The notes under the pieces are model-generated. The model saw only the letters and a list, made by a program, of their open reading frames with translations, was not told the DNA's origin and did not search any database. Below, piece after piece: positions 49,109-59,120 of a stretch of DNA of 64,000 bases. The number at the start of each line of letters is the position of its first letter. Position 1 is the stretch's first letter. The stretch lies in the NCBI GenBank assembly GCA_021811085.1, contig JAJZPQ010000002.1:1-64000 (forward strand), read 5' to 3'. This DNA is from Pseudomonadota bacterium (GTDB lineage Bacteria > Pseudomonadota > Gammaproteobacteria > Burkholderiales > SG8-39). The position numbers were made by a program, and so were the translations under genes.

Positions 49109-51355
49109 CTATTGCCTGGCGGGCGCCTGCGACAGCGTCTCTGTCATTTTCAACTCCAAACCAAAGCCGGGATCCGCGGCCTGCCCCTGCGCGACCGAAG
49201 CAAGGTAGGCCGGCGCCGGGCTGGGGGGAGCACCCGTCGGCGAAGCGGCGGCATTCTCGGCGTGCCAGGATGCGCCCAGCCAGACCGTTGCGCTGAGTGC
49301 GACAGCGGCAAGCGCGGCGCGTTTGAGCCAGAGGTTGCGCCGTGCGCGCCGAGTGACGGCCCGCGCCATACGCGCCAGGAGATCGGCGGCGGCGCGCGCC
49401 TGCAGGGCGGCGGCAGATTCTGCGCGTGCTTTGGCTTGTGCGGCCTGCAAGCGAGCATCCTCTGCCGCGATGCGCGCCTCGATCTCCTGTAGCGCTTGCG
49501 CCTCGGCCGACTGCCGCTCCTGTGCAGCCGCAGCCAGCCGGATTTCGCTGTTTGCGCGCTCGCGCGCGGCGAGCGCGGCCTGCTCCTCGTTTTGGATTCG
49601 AGTCTGCTCGGCCGCGCCCAGTCGGGCTTCATCGGCGGCGCGCTCTTCGGCGGTCGCAGCGGCCCGTGCCTGCACCGCGGTATGCTGCTCGATCTGCCTC
49701 GTTGCCTCCAGTTCCGCGGCCTGTCGGCGGCGCGTCTGCTGCAGCAAAGCGATATCTGCCGCCGATTTGATCTGCGCCGCGTTGGCGCAGTCCTCGGCCG
49801 CGTGCGCAAGCGCGATCGCCGCGGCTTTGGCGCGGTTCTCATGCCTGCGGCGCTGTTGGCTTGTTTCCAACAGCAACTGCTCGGCCTCCGCCCTGGCACG
49901 CGCTTCTGCGACGGCCTCCTGCTCGGTGCGCAGCCGCTCCTCCGCGGCCACAGCGGCGGCCTGGGTGAGTTGCAGGCGTTCCTGCTCGGCCTTCAGGCGT
50001 TCCAACGCCTTCGCATTGGCTTCGACCTGCAGTTCGGCCCGTGTGCGCGCGATTTCCGTGGCGCGCCGCTCGGCTTGGGCGTGAGCCTCCGCCGCGGCCG
50101 CAGCCTCCCGCTCCGCGTCGGCCTTGGCCAATGCCGCCGCGGTCGCATCGCGGTCGGCCTGGGTGCGGGCCGCGCTGGCGGCTACGGCCTCCTCGGCGGC
50201 GGCGATGCGTGCCTGCAATCCTGCGATGGCTTCAGCCTCACGCGCGGCCCGAATTTGGGCCATGCGTTCCAGTTCGGCTTCGGCACGCGCGCACTCTTCC
50301 GCATTGGTGCTGGCGGCGAGTTCCGCTTCAAGGCGACCTTGGACAGCGGCGAGTTCCCGCGCATGCGCGCGCGCGCGCTCCGCCGCGGCTGCCTCGGCCT
50401 GCGCTTCGGCACGCGCCTTTGTTTCCGCCAAGGCGCCAACTTCGCGCTCCAGGCGCAGACGCGCCTGACGCGTTTCCTGCATCTGCGCCACGACTTCCTG
50501 CCTCACCTTCGCCTGCGCGAGCAGCCGTTCCTCTTCGCGGATCCTTGCTTCGGCTTGTTCGGCAAAATCCGTTTCAACTTGGATGCGCGCGACAGCGACG
50601 CTGGTCCGCTCCTCCTCGGCGCGTGCCTTGCGCTGCGCCGTTTCACGCGCCTCTTGATGCGATTCCGCGCGTGCCTGAGTCGATTGTTCGGCCTGGATTT
50701 CGGCCTGCGCGCGCGCGCGGCTCGCCTGCAGCGCCTCTGCTTCCGCCGCCGCGCGTGCGCGGCTGAGTTCCTTTTCCTGCCTGTCCTGGCGCACGCGCGC
50801 CTGGGCGGCGGTTTCCATCTCTTCGAGCAGCCGCTGCAATTCCAGCGCTTCGGCTTGGATGCGCTCGGCCTGACTGCGTTCGAGCGCGGTCTTCGCCTGG
50901 GTGCGCGACTGCAGTTCGCGCTCCGCCGCGAGCCGCGCCAGCGCTGCCTCGGTCGCCTGCCTATCGGTTTGCGCGCGCGCCTCGGCTTCCGTCGCTGCCA
51001 GGGTCTCCGCCTGCCTGCGTTCGGCAGCCGCCGTATGCGCCCGATTTTCCGCCTCGACGCGTATGTGCGCGCAGGCGGCGGCTTCCTCCTCTGCCTTGAT
51101 CCGCGCCTCGGCCGCGCTCTTAGCTTCGGTCTCGGCGACGGACTTGGCCTCAGCCGTTGCGCGCGCCCGTTCTTCCGCCCGGGCACGCACATTCGCGGCA
51201 GCCGTCGCCTTCGCTTCGGCTTCGATGCGCGCGACCGCCTGCTTGATCGCGCCGAGTTCGGCGTGTTCGCGCTCGTTCTGGCCGGAGGCGGTTTGCTCGC
51301 TGCTGTCAGCGTCGAATGCGAGGACGAGCCGGGATGTGTCTGCGCTGAATTTCAT
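49109..51355 (-). CDS. Large Ala/Glu/Arg-rich coiled-coil protein with C-terminal membrane anchor
   Basis: 748 residues, not recognised as a known family. After a short N-terminal segment (MKFSADTSRLVLAFDADSS), about 600 residues (45-650) are continuous charged helix of TolA-like composition. A basic patch (RRARRNLWLKR) precedes one hydrophobic helix (AALAAVALSATVWLGASW, about 678-695), then a 50-residue Pro/Ala/Ser tail. The topology would be a long cytoplasmic rod anchored at its C-terminus. ATG 51355 has a GGAGG Shine-Dalgarno sequence. It lies in the chemotaxis block next to HDOD and cheB. The opposite strand carries a long but spurious frame. Confidence 0.75.
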   Translation of the reverse strand: MKFSADTSRLVLAFDADSSEQTASGQNEREHAELGAIKQAVARIEAEAKATAAANVRARAEERARATAEAKSVAETEAKSAAEARIKAEEEAAACAHIRVEAENRAHTAAAERRQAETLAATEAEARAQTDRQATEAALARLAAERELQSRTQAKTALERSQAERIQAEALELQRLLEEMETAAQARVRQDRQEKELSRARAAAEAEALQASRARAQAEIQAEQSTQARAESHQEARETAQRKARAEEERTSVAVARIQVETDFAEQAEARIREEERLLAQAKVRQEVVAQMQETRQARLRLEREVGALAETKARAEAQAEAAAAERARAHARELAAVQGRLEAELAASTNAEECARAEAELERMAQIRAAREAEAIAGLQARIAAAEEAVAASAARTQADRDATAAALAKADAEREAAAAAEAHAQAERRATEIARTRAELQVEANAKALERLKAEQERLQLTQAAAVAAEERLRTEQEAVAEARARAEAEQLLLETSQQRRRHENRAKAAAIALAHAAEDCANAAQIKSAADIALLQQTRRRQAAELEATRQIEQHTAVQARAAATAEERAADEARLGAAEQTRIQNEEQAALAARERANSEIRLAAAAQERQSAEAQALQEIEARIAAEDARLQAAQAKARAESAAALQARAAADLLARMARAVTRRARRNLWLKRAALAAVALSATVWLGASWHAENAAASPTGAPPSPAPAYLASVAQGQAADPGFGLELKMTETLSQAPARQ

Positions 51356-51537
51356 GGGCACCCTCCGTAATTGAGTGCGCGGCAGGCACGCGCCTGCACA
51401 CAAAGCAGCCTCGCCGCCTTGTGCGTATTATTCACGCTGAAATCCGAGCCAAATCGAGGAATAAGCGGCATTTTCGATGCCTACTCCGCTGCGACGGGTC
51501 TGCCCGCGCCGCGTGCGGGGCAGGCGTGGGCCGAGAC

Positions 51538-52395
51538 TCAGAGATGATTGATCGACGTCTTGACGCGTAGCGCCAGGTCGGCAAATCTTTCCTGACTCAG
51601 GTCCAGTTCGAACAGGGCCCACTCCCCGGCAAGCGCCCACTCGTGGCAGAGCGTACCGGTGGCAGCGCTGTAGAGCTGCTCCGCAGCGAGTCCCAGCGCA
51701 ATCAGCGCGAGGGCCCCCGTCTCGGCCTGCGCCTGGATCTGGTTCGAATACAGTATGTCGTGATGGTTCAGGATGGCGAAGCACAGAGACTCCGGCAGAT
51801 GCCAGCTGCGCGCCAGATGCGCGCCGACACGGGCGTGATTGGTCGTATAGCGCTCGTTCTCCACTTCGAGCACCGGCTCACCGGGGGTGAGCGCGGAGCC
51901 GTCGAAAATATCCGCGTAGATGGGAAATTTCTGCAGCATTACCGGCATGCCGCAATCGCGGAACAGACCGTAGGTGCAGGCAATGCCGCTGTCACCGCGC
52001 GCCGTCTCGCGGCACAGCAGCGCGGATATCAGCGATGTGGCCATAGACGCTTTCCAATAGCGCTCCATACCGGGTCCCGCCGAGCCCGCAAATGCCTGGC
52101 GCAGCAGCAGCCCCGTCACCAGTTGCGTTACTGCGCTCAGGCCGAGCAGGGCCAGCGCCTGTTGCACCGAGGCTGCTTTGGTGCGTAGGCCGTAGAACGG
52201 GGAGTTCGCCACCTTTAATACCGCAGAGGCGAGCGCGACGTCGCCGCCGACGAGTTGGCCGACGCGGCGAAAATCGGGTTCATCGGCGCGTGTCTCGCGC
52301 AGCAACTTGGTCAGGATAGCGGGACAGGGTGGAATCCCGATCTCCTTGACGATCTGATCGGCATTGCGATCCAGCGTGCTGTTGTCTGCGTTCAT
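51538..52395 (-). CDS. HDOD domain protein
   Basis: 285 residues. HDOD domain (about 15-215), an HD-like fold lacking catalytic residues, with IPPCPAILTKLLRE, VLKVANSPFYGL and LLGLSAVTQLV motifs, and AILNHHD later. HDOD proteins act as signalling adaptors, often near chemotaxis or cyclic-di-GMP genes. ATG 52395 is set by a CAGGAG Shine-Dalgarno sequence; upstream codons in the same frame are rejected. Between cheB and the coiled-coil gene. Confidence 0.88.
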   Translation of the reverse strand: MNADNSTLDRNADQIVKEIGIPPCPAILTKLLRETRADEPDFRRVGQLVGGDVALASAVLKVANSPFYGLRTKAASVQQALALLGLSAVTQLVTGLLLRQAFAGSAGPGMERYWKASMATSLISALLCRETARGDSGIACTYGLFRDCGMPVMLQKFPIYADIFDGSALTPGEPVLEVENERYTTNHARVGAHLARSWHLPESLCFAILNHHDILYSNQIQAQAETGALALIALGLAAEQLYSAATGTLCHEWALAGEWALFELDLSQERFADLALRVKTSINHL

Positions 52396-52468
52396 ACTTT
52401 GCTCCTGTGCGTTCAGGCCGCTTACGCCAGGGGCTGCGGCGCTTGAATGCCGAACCCCTGGCCGTGAT

Positions 52469-53539
52469 TCACACGCGTATCGCTCGCGCTCCGAACGCGT
52501 GCAGGCAGCGCATGACAGCCGGCGCAATGTCGCGCAGCGGCAGCACTTCGTCGGTCGCGCCCGCGGCGATCGCTTCCTTGGGCATGCCGAAGACGACGCA
52601 ACTCGCTTCGTCCTGGGCGAAGTTATGCGCCCCGGCCTGCTTCATCGCCAGCATGCCCTGGGCTCCGTCCTTGCCCATGCCGGTGAGGATCACGCCCACG
52701 GCGTTCTTGCCGGCGTACTCGGCGGCGGAGCGAAACAGCACGTCCACCGAAGGCCGGTGCCGGTTTACCGGCGCGGCATCGCTTAGCTGCGTCATATAAT
52801 TGGCGCCGCTGCGCCGCAGGAGCAGGTGCGAGTGCCCCGGCGCGACATAGGCATGGCCGGGCAGCACCCGCTCGCCGTGCTCGGCTTCCTTCACGCTGAT
52901 GCGGCACAGGCTGTCGAGCCGTGCCGCGAACGACTTGGTAAACGCCTCCGGCATGTGTTGCGTGATGAGAATGCCGGGGCAGTCCGGCGGCATGTCCAGG
53001 AGAAACTCCTTGATCGCTTCGGTGCCTCCGGTGGAGGCGCCCACGATGATCAGTTTTTCCGTGGAGAGGCTGCGGTTGGCAAGCGCCGCCAGCAAACGCC
53101 CGGCCCGGGGCACGCCGGGCAAGGGCCGAGGCCGCAGGCGCGCTGCCGCTGCGGTGCGGATTTTGTCGGCGATTTCGACGGCGTACTCCTGGATGCCGTG
53201 GACGATGTCGATCCTCGGCTTGGAAACGTAATCGATCGCCCCCAGCTCGAGGGCCCGCAAAGTGGCGTCCGACCCCCTTTCGGTAAGTGAAGAAACCATG
53301 ACCACCGGCATCGGCCGCAGCCGCATCAACCGCTCGAGAAAGTCGAGGCCGTCCATTTTCGGCATCTCGATGTCCAGCGTCAAAACATCCGGATTGAGCG
53401 CGCGGATCATTTCGCGCGCCAGCAGCGGGTCCGGCGCGGCCCCGAGCACCAGCATGTCCGGCTGGCTGTTGATGATTTCGGTCAGCAATTTGCGGATCAA
53501 CGCGGAGTCATCCACCACGATGACTGTGATTTTTTTCAT
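52469..53539 (-). CDS. cheB: Chemotaxis methylesterase/glutaminase CheB
   Basis: 356 residues. Receiver domain (1-120) with D10/D11 and phospho-Asp D56 ([11 protein letters not shown]). The C-terminal methylesterase has the catalytic triad in GASTGGTEA (Ser), QHMPEAF (His) and GMGKDGAQG (Asp). It demethylates and deamidates chemoreceptors. ATG 53539 has a CAGGA Shine-Dalgarno sequence. With cheR and cheD it forms a complete adaptation set, though the CheA that would phosphorylate it is outside the window. Confidence 0.96.
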   Translation of the reverse strand: MKKITVIVVDDSALIRKLLTEIINSQPDMLVLGAAPDPLLAREMIRALNPDVLTLDIEMPKMDGLDFLERLMRLRPMPVVMVSSLTERGSDATLRALELGAIDYVSKPRIDIVHGIQEYAVEIADKIRTAAAARLRPRPLPGVPRAGRLLAALANRSLSTEKLIIVGASTGGTEAIKEFLLDMPPDCPGILITQHMPEAFTKSFAARLDSLCRISVKEAEHGERVLPGHAYVAPGHSHLLLRRSGANYMTQLSDAAPVNRHRPSVDVLFRSAAEYAGKNAVGVILTGMGKDGAQGMLAMKQAGAHNFAQDEASCVVFGMPKEAIAAGATDEVLPLRDIAPAVMRCLHAFGARAIRV

Positions 53540-53570
53540 AATTTTTCCTGTTGCTGATTGCATGTGCGTC

Positions 53571-55634
53571 TCACGCCGCGATTGCGGCCGGGTTTTCCTG
53601 CGCCTGCACCAGCGTCAGGAACGCATCCTCGGCGAGGGGACGGCTGAAGTAATAGCCCTGCATTTCATCGCAGCCGTGCTCGCGCAGGAATTCGAGCTGC
53701 GCCGCAGTCTCGACGCCTTCGGCGACAACCTTGAGTCGCAGGTTGTGGGTCATGTCGATAATGGTGCGAGTGATGGTCGCGTCGTCGTTGTTTCCCGGAA
53801 TGTCCTTGATGAACGAGCGGTCGATCTTGATATTGTCAATGGGAAAACGCTTGAGATAACCCAGCGACGAGTAGCCGGTGCCGAAATCGTCGATGGCAAG
53901 GGCAATCCCCATGGATTTCAGCTGGCGCAGCGTCTGGATCGCACGCTCCGGATTGTCCATGACCATGCTTTCGGTGATCTCCAGTTCGAGCGACGCCGGC
54001 GCGAGCCCGCTCGCATCGAGCACGCGCGCGACTTCGCTCACCAGATTCGCCTGGACGAACTGCCGCGCCGACAGATTGACCGCGACCCGCAGCGGCGGCA
54101 TGCCCTGGCGCTGCCAGGCGCGATTGCGCTCACACGCGGCCTTCAGCACCCATGCGCCTATGGGCACGATCAGGCCCGTTTCCTCCGCCAAAGGAATGAA
54201 GTCCGCGGGCGACACCATGCCCGATTGCGGGCGCATCCAGCGCACCAGCGCTTCCATGCCGGTAATGCGGCCGCTGGCGATATCGACTTTGGGCTGGTAA
54301 TGCAGCAGGAACTCGCCCCGGTCGAGCGCGTGCCGCAGTCCGGTCTCGAGCGACAGTCGCGTCATCGAATGCGCGTTCATTTCGGCGGCGTAGAACTGCG
54401 AATTGTTCTTGCCCTGCTCCTTGGCGCGATACATGGCGATATCCGCGTTCTTGAGCAATGTCGTCGCGTCGCTGCCGTCCGCCGGATAGGCGCTGATGCC
54501 GATGCTGGCGGTGATTTGGTACTCGTGGTTGCCAAGCATGATCACGTCCGCAATCGCCTTCAGCAGCTTGCGCGCGATGCTGCCGACCAGACGCGTCTCG
54601 GTGACGTTTTCGATAAGCACGGCGAACTCGTCCCCTCCCAGGCGCGATATGGTGTCGACCTCACGCAAGCAGCCTTTCAAGCGCTCCGCGACCGCCTGCA
54701 GCACGCGGTCGCCCGCGTCGTGCCCGAGAGTGTCGTTGACGTTCTTGAACCGGTCCAGGTCTATGACCAGCACCGCCAGGCGTTCGTCGAAGCGTTGCGC
54801 GTGAACCAGCGAGCGCTGCAACCGCTGGTGGAACAGGGCGCGGTTGGGCAGCGCGGTGAGCGCATCGAAATTGGCGAGCGCGACGAGGCGCGCCTCGTCG
54901 CGCCGGCGCGCACTGATGTCGTTCAGGACCGCCGAATACAGCGGTTTTCCGCTGTGGGTGATCCTGGACAGCGAGATTTCCAACGGAAACTCCTCGCCGT
55001 CGGCGCGCAGTCCGAGGATCTCGGCGTGATCGCCCATGCGGATCACGCGCGAGCCGCCCGCGACGAATGCGGCCATGTACTCGCGCCATGCTTTGCGCAG
55101 ACGCAGCGGGATGAAGCGCTCGACATCGGTCCCCGTCACCTCGGCCGCGGTGCAGCCGAAGATGGTTTCCGCCGTAGGATTGAACAGCACCACATGGAAC
55201 TGCTCGTCCACGACGACGATGGCCTCGGCTGCCATATGCACGATGCCATGCAAGCGTTCCTCGCTCGCGCGCAGTGCTTCTTCTGCATCCGCGCGCACCT
55301 CGAGCATGCGATTGAACTGGCGCGCGACCGACTCGATCTCGGCCGGACCGGCGACATGCGCACGCGCAGCGAGATCGCCGTGGGCGACCTGAGTGGCTGT
55401 CCTGGCGAGTTCGCGCACCGGCTTGACGATGGTCGCGGCGATGTAGTGCGCGAACGCCAACGCGAGCAGCAGGGCGGCAGGGCCGATGTAAAGTGCATCG
55501 CGTGCATCCTTCGGGCCAGCGACGACGACCCACGCTACCAGCGCGGACGCCGGCAAGACGACCGCGAGTACCAGCAGGATCAGCCGGGAGTGGATGGGCA
55601 TGCGGTGCAGTCTCATCATGGATGCAATGGTCAC
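53571..55634 (-). CDS. Membrane GGDEF-EAL protein with HAMP and PAS domains
   Basis: 687 residues. Two N-terminal membrane helices (about 18-40 and 48-68) with almost no periplasmic loop, HAMP (70-120), PAS (125-245), then GGDEF (260-420) with intact RLGGDEFA and EAL (430-680) with intact EALVRW and [13 protein letters not shown]. Both domains keep catalytic motifs, so it could make and degrade cyclic-di-GMP. A GTG start at 55634 lies 12 bp after the cheD stop. Its place inside the cheR-cheD-cheB string is notable. Confidence 0.93.
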   Translation of the reverse strand: MTIASMMRLHRMPIHSRLILLVLAVVLPASALVAWVVVAGPKDARDALYIGPAALLLALAFAHYIAATIVKPVRELARTATQVAHGDLAARAHVAGPAEIESVARQFNRMLEVRADAEEALRASEERLHGIVHMAAEAIVVVDEQFHVVLFNPTAETIFGCTAAEVTGTDVERFIPLRLRKAWREYMAAFVAGGSRVIRMGDHAEILGLRADGEEFPLEISLSRITHSGKPLYSAVLNDISARRRDEARLVALANFDALTALPNRALFHQRLQRSLVHAQRFDERLAVLVIDLDRFKNVNDTLGHDAGDRVLQAVAERLKGCLREVDTISRLGGDEFAVLIENVTETRLVGSIARKLLKAIADVIMLGNHEYQITASIGISAYPADGSDATTLLKNADIAMYRAKEQGKNNSQFYAAEMNAHSMTRLSLETGLRHALDRGEFLLHYQPKVDIASGRITGMEALVRWMRPQSGMVSPADFIPLAEETGLIVPIGAWVLKAACERNRAWQRQGMPPLRVAVNLSARQFVQANLVSEVARVLDASGLAPASLELEITESMVMDNPERAIQTLRQLKSMGIALAIDDFGTGYSSLGYLKRFPIDNIKIDRSFIKDIPGNNDDATITRTIIDMTHNLRLKVVAEGVETAAQLEFLREHGCDEMQGYYFSRPLAEDAFLTLVQAQENPAAIAA

Positions 55635-55646
55635 GGCAGGTGGCGC

Positions 55647-56237
55647 TCAGCCGAACAACTCGACAGCGCCCGCCACCCCGCCTTTGACCAGGCGCGTGCC
55701 GTAGTCGATTTCGCGCTGATAAATCGTGTCGTTATGGATATTGCGCAGTTTCTTCACCAGGACCTTGCCGCTCCTGGGGAAGAAATAGACTTTGCGCGGA
55801 TAGACGTCGATCAGATCGCGCGCCACGATGCGAATCTTTTCCGCACCGAGAAAACTCAGCGCGAAATCGGCGTTGCGCTGCCCGATATTCATCGTGGTCA
55901 TCCCCGGCAGCACATTGCCGCCGCCGAACACCTTGGCTTCGAGCAAGGTGCGCTGCGCGCCCAGGGAAAGCAGGCTGTTGATCAGGACTTCCATGGCGAA
56001 AGCGCCGTATCGGGCGGATAAGCTCACTGGACCTTCCTGATCCGTGCCGGCGTCGGGGAGCATGAAATGATTCATCCCGCCGATGCCGGAAAGTTTGTCG
56101 CGGATGCAGGCGGTAACGCAGGAACCGAGCACGGTGACCAATACCATGTCGTGCTCGGTGACGTAATACTCACCCGGCAGAAGTTTCGCCGCTTCGAGTT
56201 TGAGGTGATTGTCGTAATAGACATTACGGGCGAGCAC
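55647..56237 (-). CDS. cheD: Chemoreceptor glutamine deamidase CheD
   Basis: 196 residues. Deamidates receptor Gln residues and modulates adaptation. Active-site Cys in LGSCVTACIRD and His in GGMNHFMLP, with the KVFGGGNVLPGM motif. The start is placed at GTG 56237 because GAGGGA lies 9 nt before it and the ATG-initiated longer frame would run deep into cheR. Follows cheR by 13 bp. Confidence 0.94.
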   Translation of the reverse strand: MLARNVYYDNHLKLEAAKLLPGEYYVTEHDMVLVTVLGSCVTACIRDKLSGIGGMNHFMLPDAGTDQEGPVSLSARYGAFAMEVLINSLLSLGAQRTLLEAKVFGGGNVLPGMTTMNIGQRNADFALSFLGAEKIRIVARDLIDVYPRKVYFFPRSGKVLVKKLRNIHNDTIYQREIDYGTRLVKGGVAGAVELFG

Positions 56238-56250
56238 GTCGGCAATTCCC

Positions 56251-57123
56251 TCAGCCGCCGTTTGCGCGCCCGCGTCCGGCGGGTTCGTACACGGTCTTTC
56301 CGCGCGGCCGAAACAGGTTCGCGGCGTGATGAAAGCTCTCCGAATGCCCTGCAAACAGCAGGCCGTCGGAGCGCAGCAGCGGCAGGAATTTCTGCAGGAT
56401 GCCGTATTGCGTCTGCTTGTCGAAATAGATCATCACATTGCGGCAGAAGATGGCGTCGAACGGTCCACGGATCGGCCAGCCTGCATCGAGCAGGTTAAGC
56501 GGGCGGTAGCTGATCATGGCGCGCAGTTCGTCGCGCACCCGGACCTTGCCCTCGTGCTGTCCTGTGCCGCGCAGAAAAAAGCGCCGGATACGCTCCTCCG
56601 GCATTTTCTCCAAACGCTCCATCGCGTAAATCCCCTGCTCGGCCGTGGCCAGGACGCTGGTGTCGATGTCGGTGGCGAGTATGCGCACCGGCGGCGTGAG
56701 CGTGCCGAATGCCTCGGCCGCGGTCATCGCCATCGAGTACGGCTCCTCGCCCGTCGACGCGGCCGCGCACCACAGCGCGACCTTCCCTCCTCCTTTGTGG
56801 CGCTGCAGTAGTTCGGCCAGGAGCGGAAAATGGTGCTCCTCGCGAAAAAACGCGGTCAGGTTGGTAGTGAGCGAGTTGGTGAACGCCTCCCACTCGGCGC
56901 CGTTGCCGTTCTCCAGCAAAAGCAGGTAGTCGCTGAAATCGGACAAGCCGAGCGCGCGCAGGCGCCGGCCGAGCCGGCTGTATACCATCTCGCGCTTGCT
57001 TGTGCTGAGCGAGATCCCGGCGCGGCCGTAGATCAGCGTGCGTACGCGCTCGAAATCGGCTGCGGTAAAAGCGAACTCACGCCCGTTTTCCGCAGCTGTT
57101 TCCGTCGCCTCCCGTATTTGCAT
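56251..57123 (-). CDS. cheR: Chemotaxis protein methyltransferase CheR
   Basis: 290 residues. SAM-dependent receptor glutamyl methyltransferase. N-terminal helical domain, then the catalytic domain with LTTNLTAFFREEHHF, WCAAASTGEEPYS (SAM site), ATDIDTSVL and IFCRNVMIYFD, ending in FAGHSESFH. ATG 57123 is preferred over TTG 57177. It would bind the C-terminal xxEEF tails of the neighbouring receptors. Confidence 0.96.
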   Translation of the reverse strand: MQIREATETAAENGREFAFTAADFERVRTLIYGRAGISLSTSKREMVYSRLGRRLRALGLSDFSDYLLLLENGNGAEWEAFTNSLTTNLTAFFREEHHFPLLAELLQRHKGGGKVALWCAAASTGEEPYSMAMTAAEAFGTLTPPVRILATDIDTSVLATAEQGIYAMERLEKMPEERIRRFFLRGTGQHEGKVRVRDELRAMISYRPLNLLDAGWPIRGPFDAIFCRNVMIYFDKQTQYGILQKFLPLLRSDGLLFAGHSESFHHAANLFRPRGKTVYEPAGRGRANGG

Positions 57124-57217
57124 GTCGGATATCCCTGGTGCCGGCGGTTCGCCGACTTGTGCTTGGCTGCGGGGCAAACTCCTGCGACAGCGAGCGTGCC
57201 GGCGGGCTATGCGCTAA

Positions 57218-59020
57218 TCAAAACTCTTCCCACTGTTCGTCGGCGCCGGCCGCAGCCCTGGCTTTTGCCTCAACAGCCCTGGGCCCCGCCGGTCTGCCCG
57301 GCAGGCGCGCTATATTGGGCGCGCGATTCGGACCGCGCCGCTCAATTGCCGGCCAGGCCCGCTTCTCCTGCTTCGGCGCTGCCTCCTCGCTGCGGACGGC
57401 CGCGGCGCCCGCCGCAGCCTTGCCCACGTTGAATGAGGCCACCGCCCGCGTCAGATTCTGCGTCTGCTCCTGCATCGCCTCCGCGGCTGCCGCAGATTGC
57501 TCCACCAGCGCCGCGTTCTGCTGCGTCACCTGGTCCATCTGCGTGATCGCCTTGTTCACTTGCTCTATCCCTGCGCTCTGTTCCTGCGAGGCCGCGGCGA
57601 TCTCGCTCATGATGTCCGTGACCCGCTTCACCGAACTCACGATCTCTTGCATCGTTTTGCCCGCTTGATCGACCAGCTTGGTGCCCGCGCCCACCTTGTC
57701 CACCGAGTCCCCGATCAGCGCCTTGATCTCCTTCGCCGCCGCCGCGCTGCGCTGCGCCAGGTTCCGCACTTCGGAGGCGACTACCGCAAACCCGCGCCCC
57801 TGCTCCCCGGCACGCGCCGCTTCCACCGCCGCGTTCAGCGCGAGAATGTTGGTCTGGAACGCAATGCCGTCGATCACGCTGATGATGTCCACGATCTTCT
57901 TCGACGATTCGTTGATCGAGCTCATCGTGCCCACCACTTCGCCCACCACCTGCCCGCCCTTGACCGCCACCGCGCTTGCACCGATCGCAAGCTGATTCGC
58001 CTGTCTCGCGTTTTCCGCGTTCTGCTTTACCGTCGAACTCAGCTCCTCCATGCTCGAGGCGGTTTCCTCGAGGCTGGAGGCCTGCTCCTCGGTGCGCTGG
58101 CTCAAATCGGCATTGCCTGCCGCAATCTCTGCCGACGCCGTCGTGATCGCGCCTGCCGTGTCGTGGATCTGCCCGATAATGCCGGCGAGATTGCTCTGCA
58201 TCCTGGCCATCGCCGCCATGAGGCTGCTGCTATCGCCTCCACCGACCGCCACCGCGTGCGCCAGGTCGCCCGCGGCGATCCGATTGGCCACTGCCGTCGC
58301 CGCAGCCGGCTCGCCGCCCAGCGGCCGGCTCACCATGCGGCGAATGAAGTAGTAAATCGCGCCCAGCAAAGGCAGGGTCAGGCCGAGTGCGATCAACGAT
58401 ATGCGCCAGGCGAAGCCGTTGAGTTCAGCTTGCGCCTTTTGCAGACTGACCTGCATGCTGATTGCGCCCAGGACCTCGTTTTCGGCACCCTGATGGCATC
58501 CCATGCACTGTTTGCCGAGGTAGGTGCGCCAGTTCAGGATCGGAAAGATCGCGCTCAGGTAGCCGCCTTTCTCGTCGACGCTGAAGCTGGGCTTGCCGCT
58601 TTTCATCACGGCCGCCTCCGCCGCGCTGGGGTTGCCTTCGGTCGCGCTCCCCGCGCCGTACTGGGTAATGACGCTGCCGGTCCGAACGACCCGCAGGTTC
58701 TTGATATTGTTCGACTCCCGCACCTGGTCCAGGAACACGGCGCGATCTTTCGACACGCCGGTGATCATCAGGCCGGTCAGGGTCGCGTTGATCATCTGGT
58801 TCGTGCTTTCGGCAAAATCCCGCGCCTGCTCGATGGTGGCGTCGCGCCGCTCCGCGTAGGTCAGGACTATGGTTATCGTCCAGGTCACCGCCAGCAGCGC
58901 ACCGATGGCGGCCACCAGACGGACCCACACCGGCAAATTGCCGAAACTCCCGTTGCCCGAGGCCGCCGCACGCATCGCCGGCTGCAGCGTGCCAGCACCG
59001 ATTTCCGCTGCCTCGCCCAT
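57218..59020 (-). CDS. Methyl-accepting chemotaxis protein with periplasmic haem-c (CxxCH) domain
   Basis: 600 residues. Membrane helices at about 31-54 and 206-228 enclose a 150-residue periplasmic domain with a c-type haem motif C172-M-G-C175-H176. HAMP follows, then a signalling module with the MCP hairpin tip ([20 protein letters not shown]). The C-terminus EQWEEF is a CheR/CheB-tethering pentapeptide type. Haem-c receptors are inferred to sense redox state, oxygen or NO. ATG with AAGGAG just upstream. Directly precedes cheR. Confidence 0.92.
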   Translation of the reverse strand: MGEAAEIGAGTLQPAMRAAASGNGSFGNLPVWVRLVAAIGALLAVTWTITIVLTYAERRDATIEQARDFAESTNQMINATLTGLMITGVSKDRAVFLDQVRESNNIKNLRVVRTGSVITQYGAGSATEGNPSAAEAAVMKSGKPSFSVDEKGGYLSAIFPILNWRTYLGKQCMGCHQGAENEVLGAISMQVSLQKAQAELNGFAWRISLIALGLTLPLLGAIYYFIRRMVSRPLGGEPAAATAVANRIAAGDLAHAVAVGGGDSSSLMAAMARMQSNLAGIIGQIHDTAGAITTASAEIAAGNADLSQRTEEQASSLEETASSMEELSSTVKQNAENARQANQLAIGASAVAVKGGQVVGEVVGTMSSINESSKKIVDIISVIDGIAFQTNILALNAAVEAARAGEQGRGFAVVASEVRNLAQRSAAAAKEIKALIGDSVDKVGAGTKLVDQAGKTMQEIVSSVKRVTDIMSEIAAASQEQSAGIEQVNKAITQMDQVTQQNAALVEQSAAAAEAMQEQTQNLTRAVASFNVGKAAAGAAAVRSEEAAPKQEKRAWPAIERRGPNRAPNIARLPGRPAGPRAVEAKARAAAGADEQWEEF

Positions 59021-59120
59021 GATTACCGCTCCTTATTCGTATTGGTAGACTTGAATCGCATAATCCTGACCGCGCATGGCCGCTCGCGGCATTGCGACTA
59101 CGGGCGCGGCCGCACATTGC

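Noticed and set aside
49496-51370. Plus-strand open frame opposite the coiled-coil gene
   Set aside because: Leu/Arg/Cys-rich shadow of repetitive GCG-type codons; no ribosome site, and the minus strand has a strong GGAGG start.
53262-56021. Plus-strand open frame of 919 codons opposite the GGDEF-EAL and cheD genes
   Set aside because: Shadow of catalytic domains with intact GGDEF, EAL and CheD motifs on the minus strand.
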